Below are positions 1 to 6,039 of a stretch of 45,322 bases of DNA, one piece after another (position 1 is the first letter of the stretch; each line of letters opens with the position of its first letter). A program made the translations under genes and the position numbers. Source of the stretch: a virus; IMG/VR virus record IMGVR_UViG_3300049893_001592, positions 1-45,322 of that record. One strand, written 5' to 3'. The notes under the pieces were generated by a model. That model was not told the origin of the DNA. It did no database searches and saw only the letters and a list, made by a program, of their open reading frames with translations.

Positions 1-915
1 AAGACTAAAGAGTTTTTCGGCGGCATTAAGGCTGACCCCGGCCACGTGCTAGTCTACAGCGACGCATCATCGCTGGAGCCTACTGTCATGGCGTACTACT
101 CGCGAGATCCGGGCATGCTCAAGCTGTATCAGAAGGGCCGCCCCAAGAATGACCCCTACATCCTTTTTGGCATGTCCATACCTGAGTACGCCGACAAGTT
201 CCGCGCCCTTGGCTATGACCCAGACGCACCAACCAAGGCAGCCATCTCCGCTGTCAAGAAAGAATATGGTAACATACGCGACACCATTCTTAAGTCCACG
301 TTTCTCGGCAAGCAATACGGCATGGGAGCAGGCAAGCTGCTAGAGGGTCTGCTGCTGGCCGGCCTTAAGAAGAAGGTAGTGATAAACGGAGTCGAGATGG
401 AGGTGCCGTACGACCTGGATGATGCTAAGTTCTTTAGTGATTCCTACGACCGTGCTTTTCCTGGCATCAAGAGGTTTGGCCTAGCCCTCAAAGACCAGTG
501 GAAGCGGAACGGCGGTAGCGACAGCCAGGGCAGCTGGATCCTGGGGCCGCGCGGCGAGCCGATCACTGTGCCAAAGCCGCATCGTTTTTGGAACGAGGCC
601 AAGCAGAAGTGGGACAAAGTGGACTATACCAAGGACTTAGGTAACCGCTTCGTACAGCGGGCCGGGCACAACATCCACATGCGCATGATCTATCATCTCA
701 ACAGGCTGCGCCTGGATGGCGGCTTGCACTTCACGCCGTTCCATATCGACTGGCATGACAGTTTAACCATCCAGGCCCTTGAAGACGAGGCGGACCAAGC
801 GGCGGAGGCTGTTGTTGAGGCGTCGAATATTATTGACAAGGAACTTGGGTGGGATGTAAACATCACGTACCAGCCAAAGGTCGGCAAGACTATGGCAGAT
901 TTTTTGGGAGACTAA
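1..915 (+). CDS. polA: DNA polymerase family A (Pol I-like), C-terminal part, 5' end outside window
   Basis: This is the C-terminal polymerase domain of a family A replicative DNA polymerase. The reading frame is open from base 1, so the true start and any 3'-5' exonuclease domain lie upstream. Three palm and finger motifs are visible. Motif A is SDASSLEPTVMA, with the metal-binding Asp. Motif B is KSTFLGKQYGMG, the O-helix that contacts the nucleotide. Motif C is HIDWHDSL, with the second catalytic Asp. At the site equivalent to E. coli Pol I Phe762 (four residues before the motif B Tyr) this enzyme has Leu. The basic residue normally four positions before the motif B Lys is displaced by one. 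Context supports the replication polymerase: primase, helicase and resolvase genes follow on the same strand. Family assignment is firm. Confidence 0.93.
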   Translation, partial: KTKEFFGGIKADPGHVLVYSDASSLEPTVMAYYSRDPGMLKLYQKGRPKNDPYILFGMSIPEYADKFRALGYDPDAPTKAAISAVKKEYGNIRDTILKSTFLGKQYGMGAGKLLEGLLLAGLKKKVVINGVEMEVPYDLDDAKFFSDSYDRAFPGIKRFGLALKDQWKRNGGSDSQGSWILGPRGEPITVPKPHRFWNEAKQKWDKVDYTKDLGNRFVQRAGHNIHMRMIYHLNRLRLDGGLHFTPFHIDWHDSLTIQALEDEADQAAEAVVEASNIIDKELGWDVNITYQPKVGKTMADFLGD

Positions 916-917
916 CT

Positions 918-1106
918 ATGCGTTACCTATGGCGCTGCAAAAGCTGCGGCCGCACCGAGGAAGTGGACCGCCCCCTGGCTGATATTGATGTGCCGCCTGA
1001 GAGCGGGCATGGAGATTGCATGCAGGAGTGGCAGAGGCTGATCGCGCCGTCGTCCTTCATACTAAACGGCGGCGGATGGTACAAAGACTCTTACAGTAAA
1101 GGATAA
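918..1106 (+). CDS. Small zinc-ribbon protein, FmdB-like
   Basis: 62 residues, starting at the ATG two bases after the polymerase stop. The N-terminal WRCKSCGR holds a CxxC zinc knuckle and the C-terminal GGGWYKDSY matches the tail of FmdB-type putative regulatory zinc ribbons. The second knuckle, usually CPxCG, is reduced here to GHGDC, so metal binding may be altered. FmdB-like ribbons are common small phage proteins of unknown biochemical role; a nucleic-acid or protein-binding function is only inferred. A second protein of the same general type lies at 8981-9292. Confidence 0.75.
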   Translation: MRYLWRCKSCGRTEEVDRPLADIDVPPESGHGDCMQEWQRLIAPSSFILNGGGWYKDSYSKG

Positions 1107-1109
1107 AGC

Positions 1110-1361
1110 ATGAACTTGTTTGGATTAATTATCACTACCCAGGCCGAGATAGACAAACAGATAGAGGAAAGCGTAAGCCGCGCTAAGCAGGATCTGGTTG
1201 ACTATGAGCGCCAAATTGAGGCCAGGCGTAAAGAGTACCAACAGTACTTTGACGCCTCTAAAAAAGACATTGAGGAGGCTTGGAAAAAGGTAGAGGAAGC
1301 TGAGGCCAGCCTTATTCTTAAAGAAATTGCTAACGTCATGGGCGGCCGTTGGAGGGGTTGA
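1110..1361 (+). CDS. Hypothetical coiled-coil protein
   Basis: 83 residues, start three bases after the previous stop. From about residue 12 to 70 the chain is almost entirely charged heptads (EIDKQIEESV, KQDLVDYERQ, KKVEEAEASL), predicting one long coiled coil; the C-terminus is short and glycine and arginine rich. It has no Cys and no signal peptide. It belongs to the translationally coupled ladder of small genes downstream of the polymerase. No family recognised. Confidence 0.7.
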   Translation: MNLFGLIITTQAEIDKQIEESVSRAKQDLVDYERQIEARRKEYQQYFDASKKDIEEAWKKVEEAEASLILKEIANVMGGRWRG

Positions 1362-1362
1362 C

Positions 1363-1512
1363 ATGTTCTACATTTTTCTGCTAGATCAAGATGGCGGCTA
1401 CGTGGATGAACGAGAGTACGACACGGCCGACGAGCTACTTAGAGACTACCCCTACGCCCAATATCAGGGCGATGGTTGTTATGAAGATTGGATTGGAGGA
1501 TATAGAATATGA
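1363..1512 (+). CDS. Hypothetical small acidic protein
   Basis: 49 residues, chosen from the ATG one base after the preceding stop because GGAGG lies just upstream; an upstream ATG in the same frame would overlap the previous gene heavily. The protein is acidic and aromatic (many Asp and Tyr), beginning MFYIFLLDQDGG. Its stop overlaps the next start by four bases. No family recognised. Confidence 0.6.
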   Translation: MFYIFLLDQDGGYVDEREYDTADELLRDYPYAQYQGDGCYEDWIGGYRI

Positions 1513-1880
1513 GCAACTGGAAACCCGGCCAACGCCTCAACACAGCTGAGGAAGTGATGCAAGCGCTGTTGGATGGACAAAAGATTCACCCGATCTGGCA
1601 TCCACCCGGCAGTACCTACTACCTCCACCTAGTTGACGGTGAATTGCGAACTCGGACTGGCGCTGAGACAAGTAACGATATTTGTGACCCTCGCAAGTAT
1701 TGCATCTACACTCCACCCAAGCGCAAAGTGACGCGAGAGGTGACGGTGTGGGTAAATGTCTATCCTGACGACGATTACCGCGTGTTTAATAACAAGTCAA
1801 ACGCTGAGTTTTTCACAGAAGACGCCCTAGCCGTAGCCGTGCCACACACGTTGACGATTGAGGTGGAGGTTAGCGAATGA
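1509..1880 (+). CDS. Hypothetical protein
   Basis: 123 residues with a 4-nt ATGA overlap at each end, which fixes both boundaries. The N-terminal half (GQRLNTAEEVMQALLDGQKI, then a WHPPGSTYYLHL strand) looks like the small phage fold in which a helix precedes a beta sheet that displays the value of a parameter. The C-terminal half is beta-rich and acidic, ending LTIEVEVSE. No function is assigned. Confidence 0.7.
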   Translation: MSNWKPGQRLNTAEEVMQALLDGQKIHPIWHPPGSTYYLHLVDGELRTRTGAETSNDICDPRKYCIYTPPKRKVTREVTVWVNVYPDDDYRVFNNKSNAEFFTEDALAVAVPHTLTIEVEVSE

Positions 1881-2353
1881 TCTACATACCTGTCAGCGCG
1901 GATAAACTAATGGTTGTGGATGATGACGATGATGTACTGGACATTGTCATAGGCCGGGCCTGGACACTGGATAGATATGGCTATGTTCGCATGCGTAGAT
2001 TAGGTAAGTCGCTGTATATCCACAACCTTGTGTTAGGCAATAAGTCTCGTTGTGACCACATTAATAGAGATCGCCTCGACAATCGCCGGGCAAATCTTAG
2101 GCCCGTAACTTTGCGGGCAAACAGATTGAATGCGGAGAAGAATTCGAACAATACCTCCGGCTTTAGGGGAGTAACCGCAAAAGGCAATAAATGGCAGGCT
2201 CAAACCAAAATAAGTAATAAGTCAAAGTATCTTGGGTTGTTTGAATCTAAAGAAGACGCGGCGACCGCATACAATTTTGCAGTGTTTGACCCTTTAGACC
2301 CTTTCATACAGCTCAACACAGTTAGCCAACCTTGGCTGGAGGAGCAATTATGA
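1877..2353 (+). CDS. HNH homing endonuclease with AP2 DNA-binding domain
   Basis: 158 residues. The central region reads IHNLVLG (residues 48-54), then CDHINRDRLDNRRANLR (59-75), the beta-beta-alpha HNH fold with catalytic His at 61 and the Asn/Arg track. The C-terminal SGFRGVTAKGNKWQAQ to GLFESKEDAATAYN (94-133) is an AP2/ERF DNA-binding domain. This HNH-AP2 arrangement is typical of free-standing phage homing endonucleases, which nick a related intron-less or gene-less locus to spread. It overlaps its neighbours by four bases on both sides, so it is embedded in the operon without breaking it. The last 20 residues diverge from the usual ending. Confidence 0.88.
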   Translation: MIYIPVSADKLMVVDDDDDVLDIVIGRAWTLDRYGYVRMRRLGKSLYIHNLVLGNKSRCDHINRDRLDNRRANLRPVTLRANRLNAEKNSNNTSGFRGVTAKGNKWQAQTKISNKSKYLGLFESKEDAATAYNFAVFDPLDPFIQLNTVSQPWLEEQL

Positions 2354-2589
2354 ACTTGGATGAGATGATTAGTACTCTGTCTGACGGCGGAAGCAAGGCA
2401 GTCTTAACCAGGGTTGAAGCCGACTCACTCATAGCCGCCTTACGCGCTGGCCAACAGATGCGGGATGCTCTGGAGCTGTCGGAGTTTGATTCTGGTCATG
2501 TTGAGGGCTGGGTTAGGAGTAAGGACTATTATATCGCAGGTAAAGCCGTCCAAGATTGGGACGCCGCCGTTAAGGGAGACGTGGAATGA
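2350..2589 (+). CDS. Small paralogue 1 of the ALRAGQ family
   Basis: 79 residues, start fixed by an ATGA overlap with the endonuclease gene. Helical N-terminus (MNLDEMISTLSDGG) followed by the shared signature ADSLIAALRAGQQ at residues 24-36 and a C-terminal DWDAA motif. The three genes that follow carry the same layout, so this looks like a tandemly duplicated family. No enzyme motif and no membrane segment. The function is unknown; a small two-helix regulatory or decoy protein is possible. Confidence 0.72.
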   Translation: MNLDEMISTLSDGGSKAVLTRVEADSLIAALRAGQQMRDALELSEFDSGHVEGWVRSKDYYIAGKAVQDWDAAVKGDVE

Positions 2590-2813
2590 CACTTGAACGC
2601 ATGCTCCAGCTTCTCTTAGATTCTGAGAAGGAATGGGGGGACGTTTGGATTGATGGTGAGAGTTGCAAGGCCATTGCTGAGGCCCTACGCGCTGGGCAGG
2701 AATTATCCACTCTAGTCCTCCAAGGCGCGAGCATAGGCGCAAGAGGTGAACGCGATCTATTTGCTACTGCTTGCAAGTTTAAGAGCGCCACGACGAAGGG
2801 AGGTGAGAAATGA
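2586..2813 (+). CDS. Small paralogue 2 of the ALRAGQ family
   Basis: 75 residues, with ATGA overlaps at both ends. N-terminus MTLERMLQLLLDSEKE, then CKAIAEALRAGQEL, matching the signature of the genes on either side. The tail (GGEK) resembles that of the next copy (GEEK). Similarity is clear by eye in the central helix but weak elsewhere, so the duplication is not recent. Function unknown. Confidence 0.72.
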   Translation: MTLERMLQLLLDSEKEWGDVWIDGESCKAIAEALRAGQELSTLVLQGASIGARGERDLFATACKFKSATTKGGEK

Positions 2814-3028
2814 GCGTTAATGAGATAGTAGAAGCAATGCTAGCCAATGAGACTGAAGATGGGACCTGGGTAGACACTACAATGGCTCGGCAAATCATAG
2901 CCGCACTGAGGGCTGGGCAGGAGCTAGTAGACTATATTGAGCAATACTGCCCTGGGTTCACAAAAGAGGGTAGCCAATTACTGGCTAAAACGGAAGCTTG
3001 GGACGCAGCTACAGGAGAAGAGAAATGA
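2810..3028 (+). CDS. Small paralogue 3 of the ALRAGQ family
   Basis: 72 residues, with ATGA overlaps on both sides. N-terminus MSVNEIVEAMLANE, then ARQIIAALRAGQEL, then a C-terminal AWDAATGEEK that matches the DWDAA of copy 1. It therefore carries both conserved patches of the family and may be the best reference for it. Acidic overall. Function unknown. Confidence 0.72.
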   Translation: MSVNEIVEAMLANETEDGTWVDTTMARQIIAALRAGQELVDYIEQYCPGFTKEGSQLLAKTEAWDAATGEEK

Positions 3029-3192
3029 CTATTGATTTTATGATCACGTTATTAGAAGACGGTCACATGCTGTATGGCGAGGACGATGACCATGTGCTGC
3101 TAACTGTAAAGCAGGCGAACGCTATTGCCGGTGCACTGCGCGTTCTGCAAGCGCTGAAAGACACCACCGCAACCACCAATAAGGGAGGGTAA
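3025..3192 (+). CDS. Small paralogue 4 of the ALRAGQ family, diverged
   Basis: 55 residues starting at the ATG that overlaps the previous stop. N-terminus MTIDFMITLLEDG and central ANAIAGALRVLQAL align with the other three copies, but RAGQ has become RVLQ and the C-terminal WDAA patch is missing. It is the shortest and most diverged copy, possibly decaying. Function unknown. Confidence 0.68.
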   Translation: MTIDFMITLLEDGHMLYGEDDDHVLLTVKQANAIAGALRVLQALKDTTATTNKGG

Positions 3193-3194
3193 TA

Positions 3195-3398
3195 ATGAAA
3201 TTTTACGTAGTGAGTGAAACAACGCTTAGAGAGTTTTTGGATCGCCACGCGCAGGGGATGACCTTAGAAGACGAGGATGCTAGCGTCTTGCGGGCAACCC
3301 CGGTAATCCAATGGGCCTCGCATAACGCGTCGGGGTACGCAGACGCCCACACCGCGCTGTCGCAGGAGCTGGCTAAGGATTTGGGGGAGAAGTATTGA
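3195..3398 (+). CDS. Hypothetical protein
   Basis: 67 residues, start two bases after the previous stop and preceded by GGGAGG, a good ribosome binding site. N-terminus MKFYVVSETTLREFLDRHAQG suggests a beta strand followed by a helix. It lacks the ALRAGQ signature, so it is not counted in the tandem family. No family recognised. Confidence 0.65.
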   Translation: MKFYVVSETTLREFLDRHAQGMTLEDEDASVLRATPVIQWASHNASGYADAHTALSQELAKDLGEKY

Positions 3399-3425
3399 GA
3401 TGGGCGCGACGGCGAAGGGGGACGA

Positions 3426-3512
3426 ATGATCTGGGACTACCCGTTTCCATTTTTGCTCTGTGTGCTTACCGTGATTGTCACGTTGTTTTTATGCTGGGAG
3501 GATGACAAATGA
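3426..3512 (+). CDS. Tiny single-pass membrane peptide
   Basis: 28 residues: MIWDYPFPF, then a hydrophobic run (LLCVLTVIVTLFLCW), then EDDK. The acidic tail after one transmembrane helix is typical of tiny phage membrane peptides. An upstream GGGGGA serves as ribosome binding site and the stop overlaps the next ATG by four bases. Its function cannot be read from the sequence. The call depends on spacing and composition only. Confidence 0.55.
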   Translation: MIWDYPFPFLLCVLTVIVTLFLCWEDDK

Positions 3513-3646
3513 TCAAGCACTGGTTGGTGGGGTGCCACAAGTTTAAGTGGGTCGGCTGCTCCTCGAGCCCTGGAGCCATGAGCTTGCACAAGTTTCAGTG
3601 TGTCCATTGTGGGGCGTATTCTCAATCTAGTACGGGGATGGATTGA
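3509..3646 (+). CDS. Small cysteine-rich protein, DUF1660-like zinc knuckle
   Basis: 45 residues, ATGA-coupled to the membrane peptide before it, with GGGAGGATG as ribosome binding site. It shows HKFKWVG near residues 10-16 and HKFQCVHCGA near 27-36. A G-H-K-W-type start and one CxxC are typical of small phage DUF1660-like proteins. Two further Cys (9 and 17) could complete a zinc site. No function is known for such proteins. Confidence 0.55.
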   Translation: MIKHWLVGCHKFKWVGCSSSPGAMSLHKFQCVHCGAYSQSSTGMD

Positions 3647-3647
3647 T

Positions 3648-3845
3648 ATGACAAAATACCTTCTCATGACAGAGGCTGAGTTTGAGGCGTTGTGTGAAGC
3701 GGCATTGGGTGCGGACATAAATGATCCGCTTGATGTGGTAAAAGTAAATGAGGCTGAAGCCGCCTGCCGTGCTAGGGAAGTAGAAGAGTTTGAATTTGCC
3801 AGTTTTGCCGGTACTTATAGCATTTGGGCGGAGGTGAAGAAATGA
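3648..3845 (+). CDS. Hypothetical small acidic protein
   Basis: 65 residues, starting at the ATG one base after the previous stop. Rich in Glu and Ala (LMTEAEFEALCEAALGAD), predicted mostly helical, with net negative charge. It is coupled by an ATGA overlap to the next gene. No family recognised. Confidence 0.65.
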   Translation: MTKYLLMTEAEFEALCEAALGADINDPLDVVKVNEAEAACRAREVEEFEFASFAGTYSIWAEVKK

Positions 3846-4219
3846 AAGACACCCTTACACACCTTCGCAAGCTTGAAGCGGCCTTCTACAACCGTAAAGA
3901 ACCATCCGTACCTATCTACGCCTTGGTTGAGGTGTGGCGTGAGTTGCCGAAGCTGCTTGACAGGCTGGAGTGGTACGAGCGGGCCCATACACTTCAAAAC
4001 GTCCGTATTGGACAGCTGGAAGCTGCGGTTGAGTCGCACAGGAAGTTTGTCGCCTATTGTGAAGACCGCTTCACTTGGTCGGCAAAACCCTACGAATGGG
4101 AATACAGGACGGACGAGATTGAGTTGAAGAACGCAAAAGACGCCCTTGCGGCGTTGGAGGATCCGGTCAAACAACCAATAAAGGTTACTCGTAAAACACC
4201 TGATCCAGATTACACTTAG
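3842..4219 (+). CDS. Hypothetical helical/coiled-coil protein
   Basis: 125 residues, start fixed by the ATGA overlap and GGAGG upstream. Mostly alpha-helical with heptad-like stretches (LPKLLDRLEWYERAHTLQNVR, then IGQLEAAVESHRK), and a basic, proline-containing tail. Internal features do not identify a family. Position in the small-gene ladder suggests a host-interaction or auxiliary role; that is inference. Confidence 0.68.
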   Translation: MKDTLTHLRKLEAAFYNRKEPSVPIYALVEVWRELPKLLDRLEWYERAHTLQNVRIGQLEAAVESHRKFVAYCEDRFTWSAKPYEWEYRTDEIELKNAKDALAALEDPVKQPIKVTRKTPDPDYT

Positions 4220-4233
4220 GCGGGCGAAAAACT

Positions 4234-4398
4234 ATGTTTACTGTGTATTGTGTACTGGTTTTGCTAGTGATCACTGTTTTAAGCGTTTTGGTTTATGTGG
4301 CGGCAAAGGCCCCAATATCTTCAGAGACAGGTGAGGATAGACTAAAAACCTTTGAACTGTACACGCAAAATAATCGCATAAAGCCGGAGCAACCATGA
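4234..4398 (+). CDS. Small membrane protein
   Basis: 54 residues. The N-terminus is one hydrophobic helix (MFTVYCVLVLLVITVLSVLV) followed by a soluble tail of about 28 residues with both charges. The stop codon overlaps the primase start by four bases, so it is translated together with it. Resembles small phage inner-membrane proteins; whether it acts in lysis or anchors replication is unknown. Confidence 0.55.
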   Translation: MFTVYCVLVLLVITVLSVLVYVAAKAPISSETGEDRLKTFELYTQNNRIKPEQP

Positions 4399-5171
4399 TC
4401 TACTACGAGCATCGCCCGACTAAGATACGCCAGGGGCCGCCGCGCCTGGTTACTCGCGAGGAGCTTGACCAGCGCCGAGGCTTTCGCTCTGTATACGGAT
4501 GGCCAACCGAGGCCGCCGATCACGTCCGCACGACGGGCTCATCGGCCGGTCTTAAGTGGTTCCCTGTCTACAGCGACGAGCTGCTGCTGGATTTTGACGA
4601 CCGCCCGCATGACGCAAATGTAGCAATCACACTGATGGCTGAGTATGGTTATGCGTTTTCATGGTGGGAATCCGGCGGCCGATCTGTACACCTTCACATA
4701 AAAATTGAGCCTATGCTTGGGTCAAATGTGCCCGCCAGTCAAAAACAATTTGTGGCGGCTACATTTCCCGGCGCAGACCTGGCTTTTTATCATGCCGCCG
4801 GGATGTACCGCCTTCCTGGTACAGCACACGAGAAAAACCCTGGTCACTATAAACGCATGGTAGAAGAGTTTAGGGGCAGACCGCTGGCTATACCGCTTAT
4901 CAACCAGCCGCTGTTCCGACCGTCGGCATCAGGCGGCAGCCAGCGCGACCCGGCAGACCTGGATGCTATCCTTACACACATGTTATTTAAAACCGTCCAC
5001 GAGGGCGAAGGGAGAAACAAACATGCTTACAATATGGCTAAGCTACTTAAAGACCTGGGCCACGACTATGCGCGGGCGCTGGATGTTGTGGAGGGATGGA
5101 GCGGAGACTTCGCTGTCCCGCCTATTAGTCGAACAGAACTTGAAGCCACAGTTAGATCTGCCTACCGATGA
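4395..5171 (+). CDS. Archaeo-eukaryotic-type primase (AEP/prim-pol) with PriCT-like C-terminus
   Basis: 258 residues. The N-terminal catalytic domain shows the three AEP signatures: LLLDFDD at 63-69 (metal-binding DxD), GGRSVHLHI at 94-102 (the SxH motif) and FPGADLAF at 124-131 (third acidic position), followed by MYRLPGTAHEK. Residues about 190-258 (RNKHAYNMAKLLKDLG, then ISRTELEATVRSAYR) match the PriCT-1-like helical domain found behind AEP primases. It would synthesise primers for the family A polymerase. It is translationally coupled to the membrane protein before it. Phages more often use a DnaG/TOPRIM-type primase with a DnaB-type helicase, so this pairing is notable. Confidence 0.82.
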   Translation: MIYYEHRPTKIRQGPPRLVTREELDQRRGFRSVYGWPTEAADHVRTTGSSAGLKWFPVYSDELLLDFDDRPHDANVAITLMAEYGYAFSWWESGGRSVHLHIKIEPMLGSNVPASQKQFVAATFPGADLAFYHAAGMYRLPGTAHEKNPGHYKRMVEEFRGRPLAIPLINQPLFRPSASGGSQRDPADLDAILTHMLFKTVHEGEGRNKHAYNMAKLLKDLGHDYARALDVVEGWSGDFAVPPISRTELEATVRSAYR

Positions 5172-5193
5172 TCCCGCTGTAATTAAGCAAACC

Positions 5194-5730
5194 GTGCCGA
5201 GTTGGGTTGTATGTGGCGAGGGTAATCAGAAGTTTGCTGTGCTGATCGAGCGGCCCGGATACATCAACACCCGCATATTTCGCGGCGGGCCGTGGGACGG
5301 CAAGATAGAGCTTGACAACTCCGAAGTGCCAGACGACTATAAAGAACGCCGCTCTACGTGGCATAACCAAGGCGCAGAGCGCAGGAGAGAATATGTCTAC
5401 CGCCGCCCTAACTACAGAAATGAAGAAATTCCAGGCGAGTCTGCGGCCGCACAAGAGGGCGATATTGGAGGGGACGTTACTCTCAATAGATCCGGGGAGT
5501 ATATCCCTTGGATGGGCCTGGTTTATGAAGGGCACGATGGTCATATCTGGCGAGTACAAAGCTCCGCGTACAGTGCCGCCGCACAAGCGTCTGCCGATGA
5601 TAATGGACCAGCTGGCTCAATGGACCAATCCAGATGTGATGGCGATAGAGCTGTTGTTCAAACTAAATCACAGCCTACTTTGGGCTGCCGGCGCGGCCAT
5701 ATCTACGGCCCGCCCCGATTCCCTTATTAG
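5194..5730 (+). CDS. Possible hypothetical protein with a GGPWDG motif; start and end uncertain
   Basis: Between the primase stop and the resolvase start lie about 220 bases that look coding in one frame: FAVLIERPGY, RIFRGGPWDGKIELDNSE and a run of Arg/Tyr (RRREYVYRRPN). GGPxDG with a basic, Tyr-rich end is a pattern of small phage hypothetical proteins. No ATG fits; GTG at 5194 is used here without a convincing ribosome binding site, and in-frame ATGs at 5068 and 5083 lie inside the primase gene. The frame then runs on through 338 bases of the resolvase gene, where it no longer looks coding. A frameshift, a truncated remnant or a truly overlapping gene are all possible. Confidence 0.35.
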   Translation: MPSWVVCGEGNQKFAVLIERPGYINTRIFRGGPWDGKIELDNSEVPDDYKERRSTWHNQGAERRREYVYRRPNYRNEEIPGESAAAQEGDIGGDVTLNRSGEYIPWMGLVYEGHDGHIWRVQSSAYSAAAQASADDNGPAGSMDQSRCDGDRAVVQTKSQPTLGCRRGHIYGPPRFPY

Positions 5731-5845
5731 CGTGCCAATCCGCGTGTGGAAAGCGCTGGCTGACGACACGTATGAAAAGAGCGACCAGGCGGATGCCGAG
5801 CTGATTGGCAAAGCTGTAATACATTTTGCGCGAGGACTTAAATGA
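5393..5845 (+). CDS. RuvC-like Holliday junction resolvase
   Basis: 150 residues, start chosen for the strong AGGAGAG just upstream. The RNase H-like fold residues are visible: LLSIDPGSISLGWA at 29-42 with catalytic Asp33, DVMAIELLF at 81-89 with Glu86, and the C-terminal SDQADAELIGKA at 130-141 with paired Asp. This matches RuvC-type structure-specific endonucleases. In phages they resolve branched replication or recombination intermediates before packaging. Length is close to bacterial RuvC. Specific partner unknown; placement between primase and helicase genes supports a replication role. Confidence 0.8.
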   Translation: MSTAALTTEMKKFQASLRPHKRAILEGTLLSIDPGSISLGWAWFMKGTMVISGEYKAPRTVPPHKRLPMIMDQLAQWTNPDVMAIELLFKLNHSLLWAAGAAISTARPDSLISVPIRVWKALADDTYEKSDQADAELIGKAVIHFARGLK

Positions 5846-6039
5846 ATATCTCACACCTAATTGGACGACTGTACATGCGACGAGCGCCCCTTCTAATTGG
5901 ACGGCGCAGGGTTGGTGTGACTGTTGGCCGAGAGCAAATTGACGGCGGGTTGTACAGGTCGCCCGTTTATGACTCAATAACATTTACCCTGGTTCATTGG
6001 TGGGGCGTGACTACTTTAATTTGGAGGTTACGCTTATGA
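5842..6039 (+). CDS. Hypothetical small basic protein
   Basis: 65 residues, with an ATGA overlap at each end (resolvase before, helicase after). Strongly basic N-terminal half (IGRLYMRRAPLLIGRRRVG) and a hydrophobic, Trp-containing end. It might touch nucleic acid, judging only by charge. No family recognised. Confidence 0.55.
   Translation: MNISHLIGRLYMRRAPLLIGRRRVGVTVGREQIDGGLYRSPVYDSITFTLVHWWGVTTLIWRLRL

Noticed and set aside
3401-3430. 9-codon frame MGATAKGDE before the 28-residue membrane peptide
   Set aside because: Too short to support and no evidence of use.
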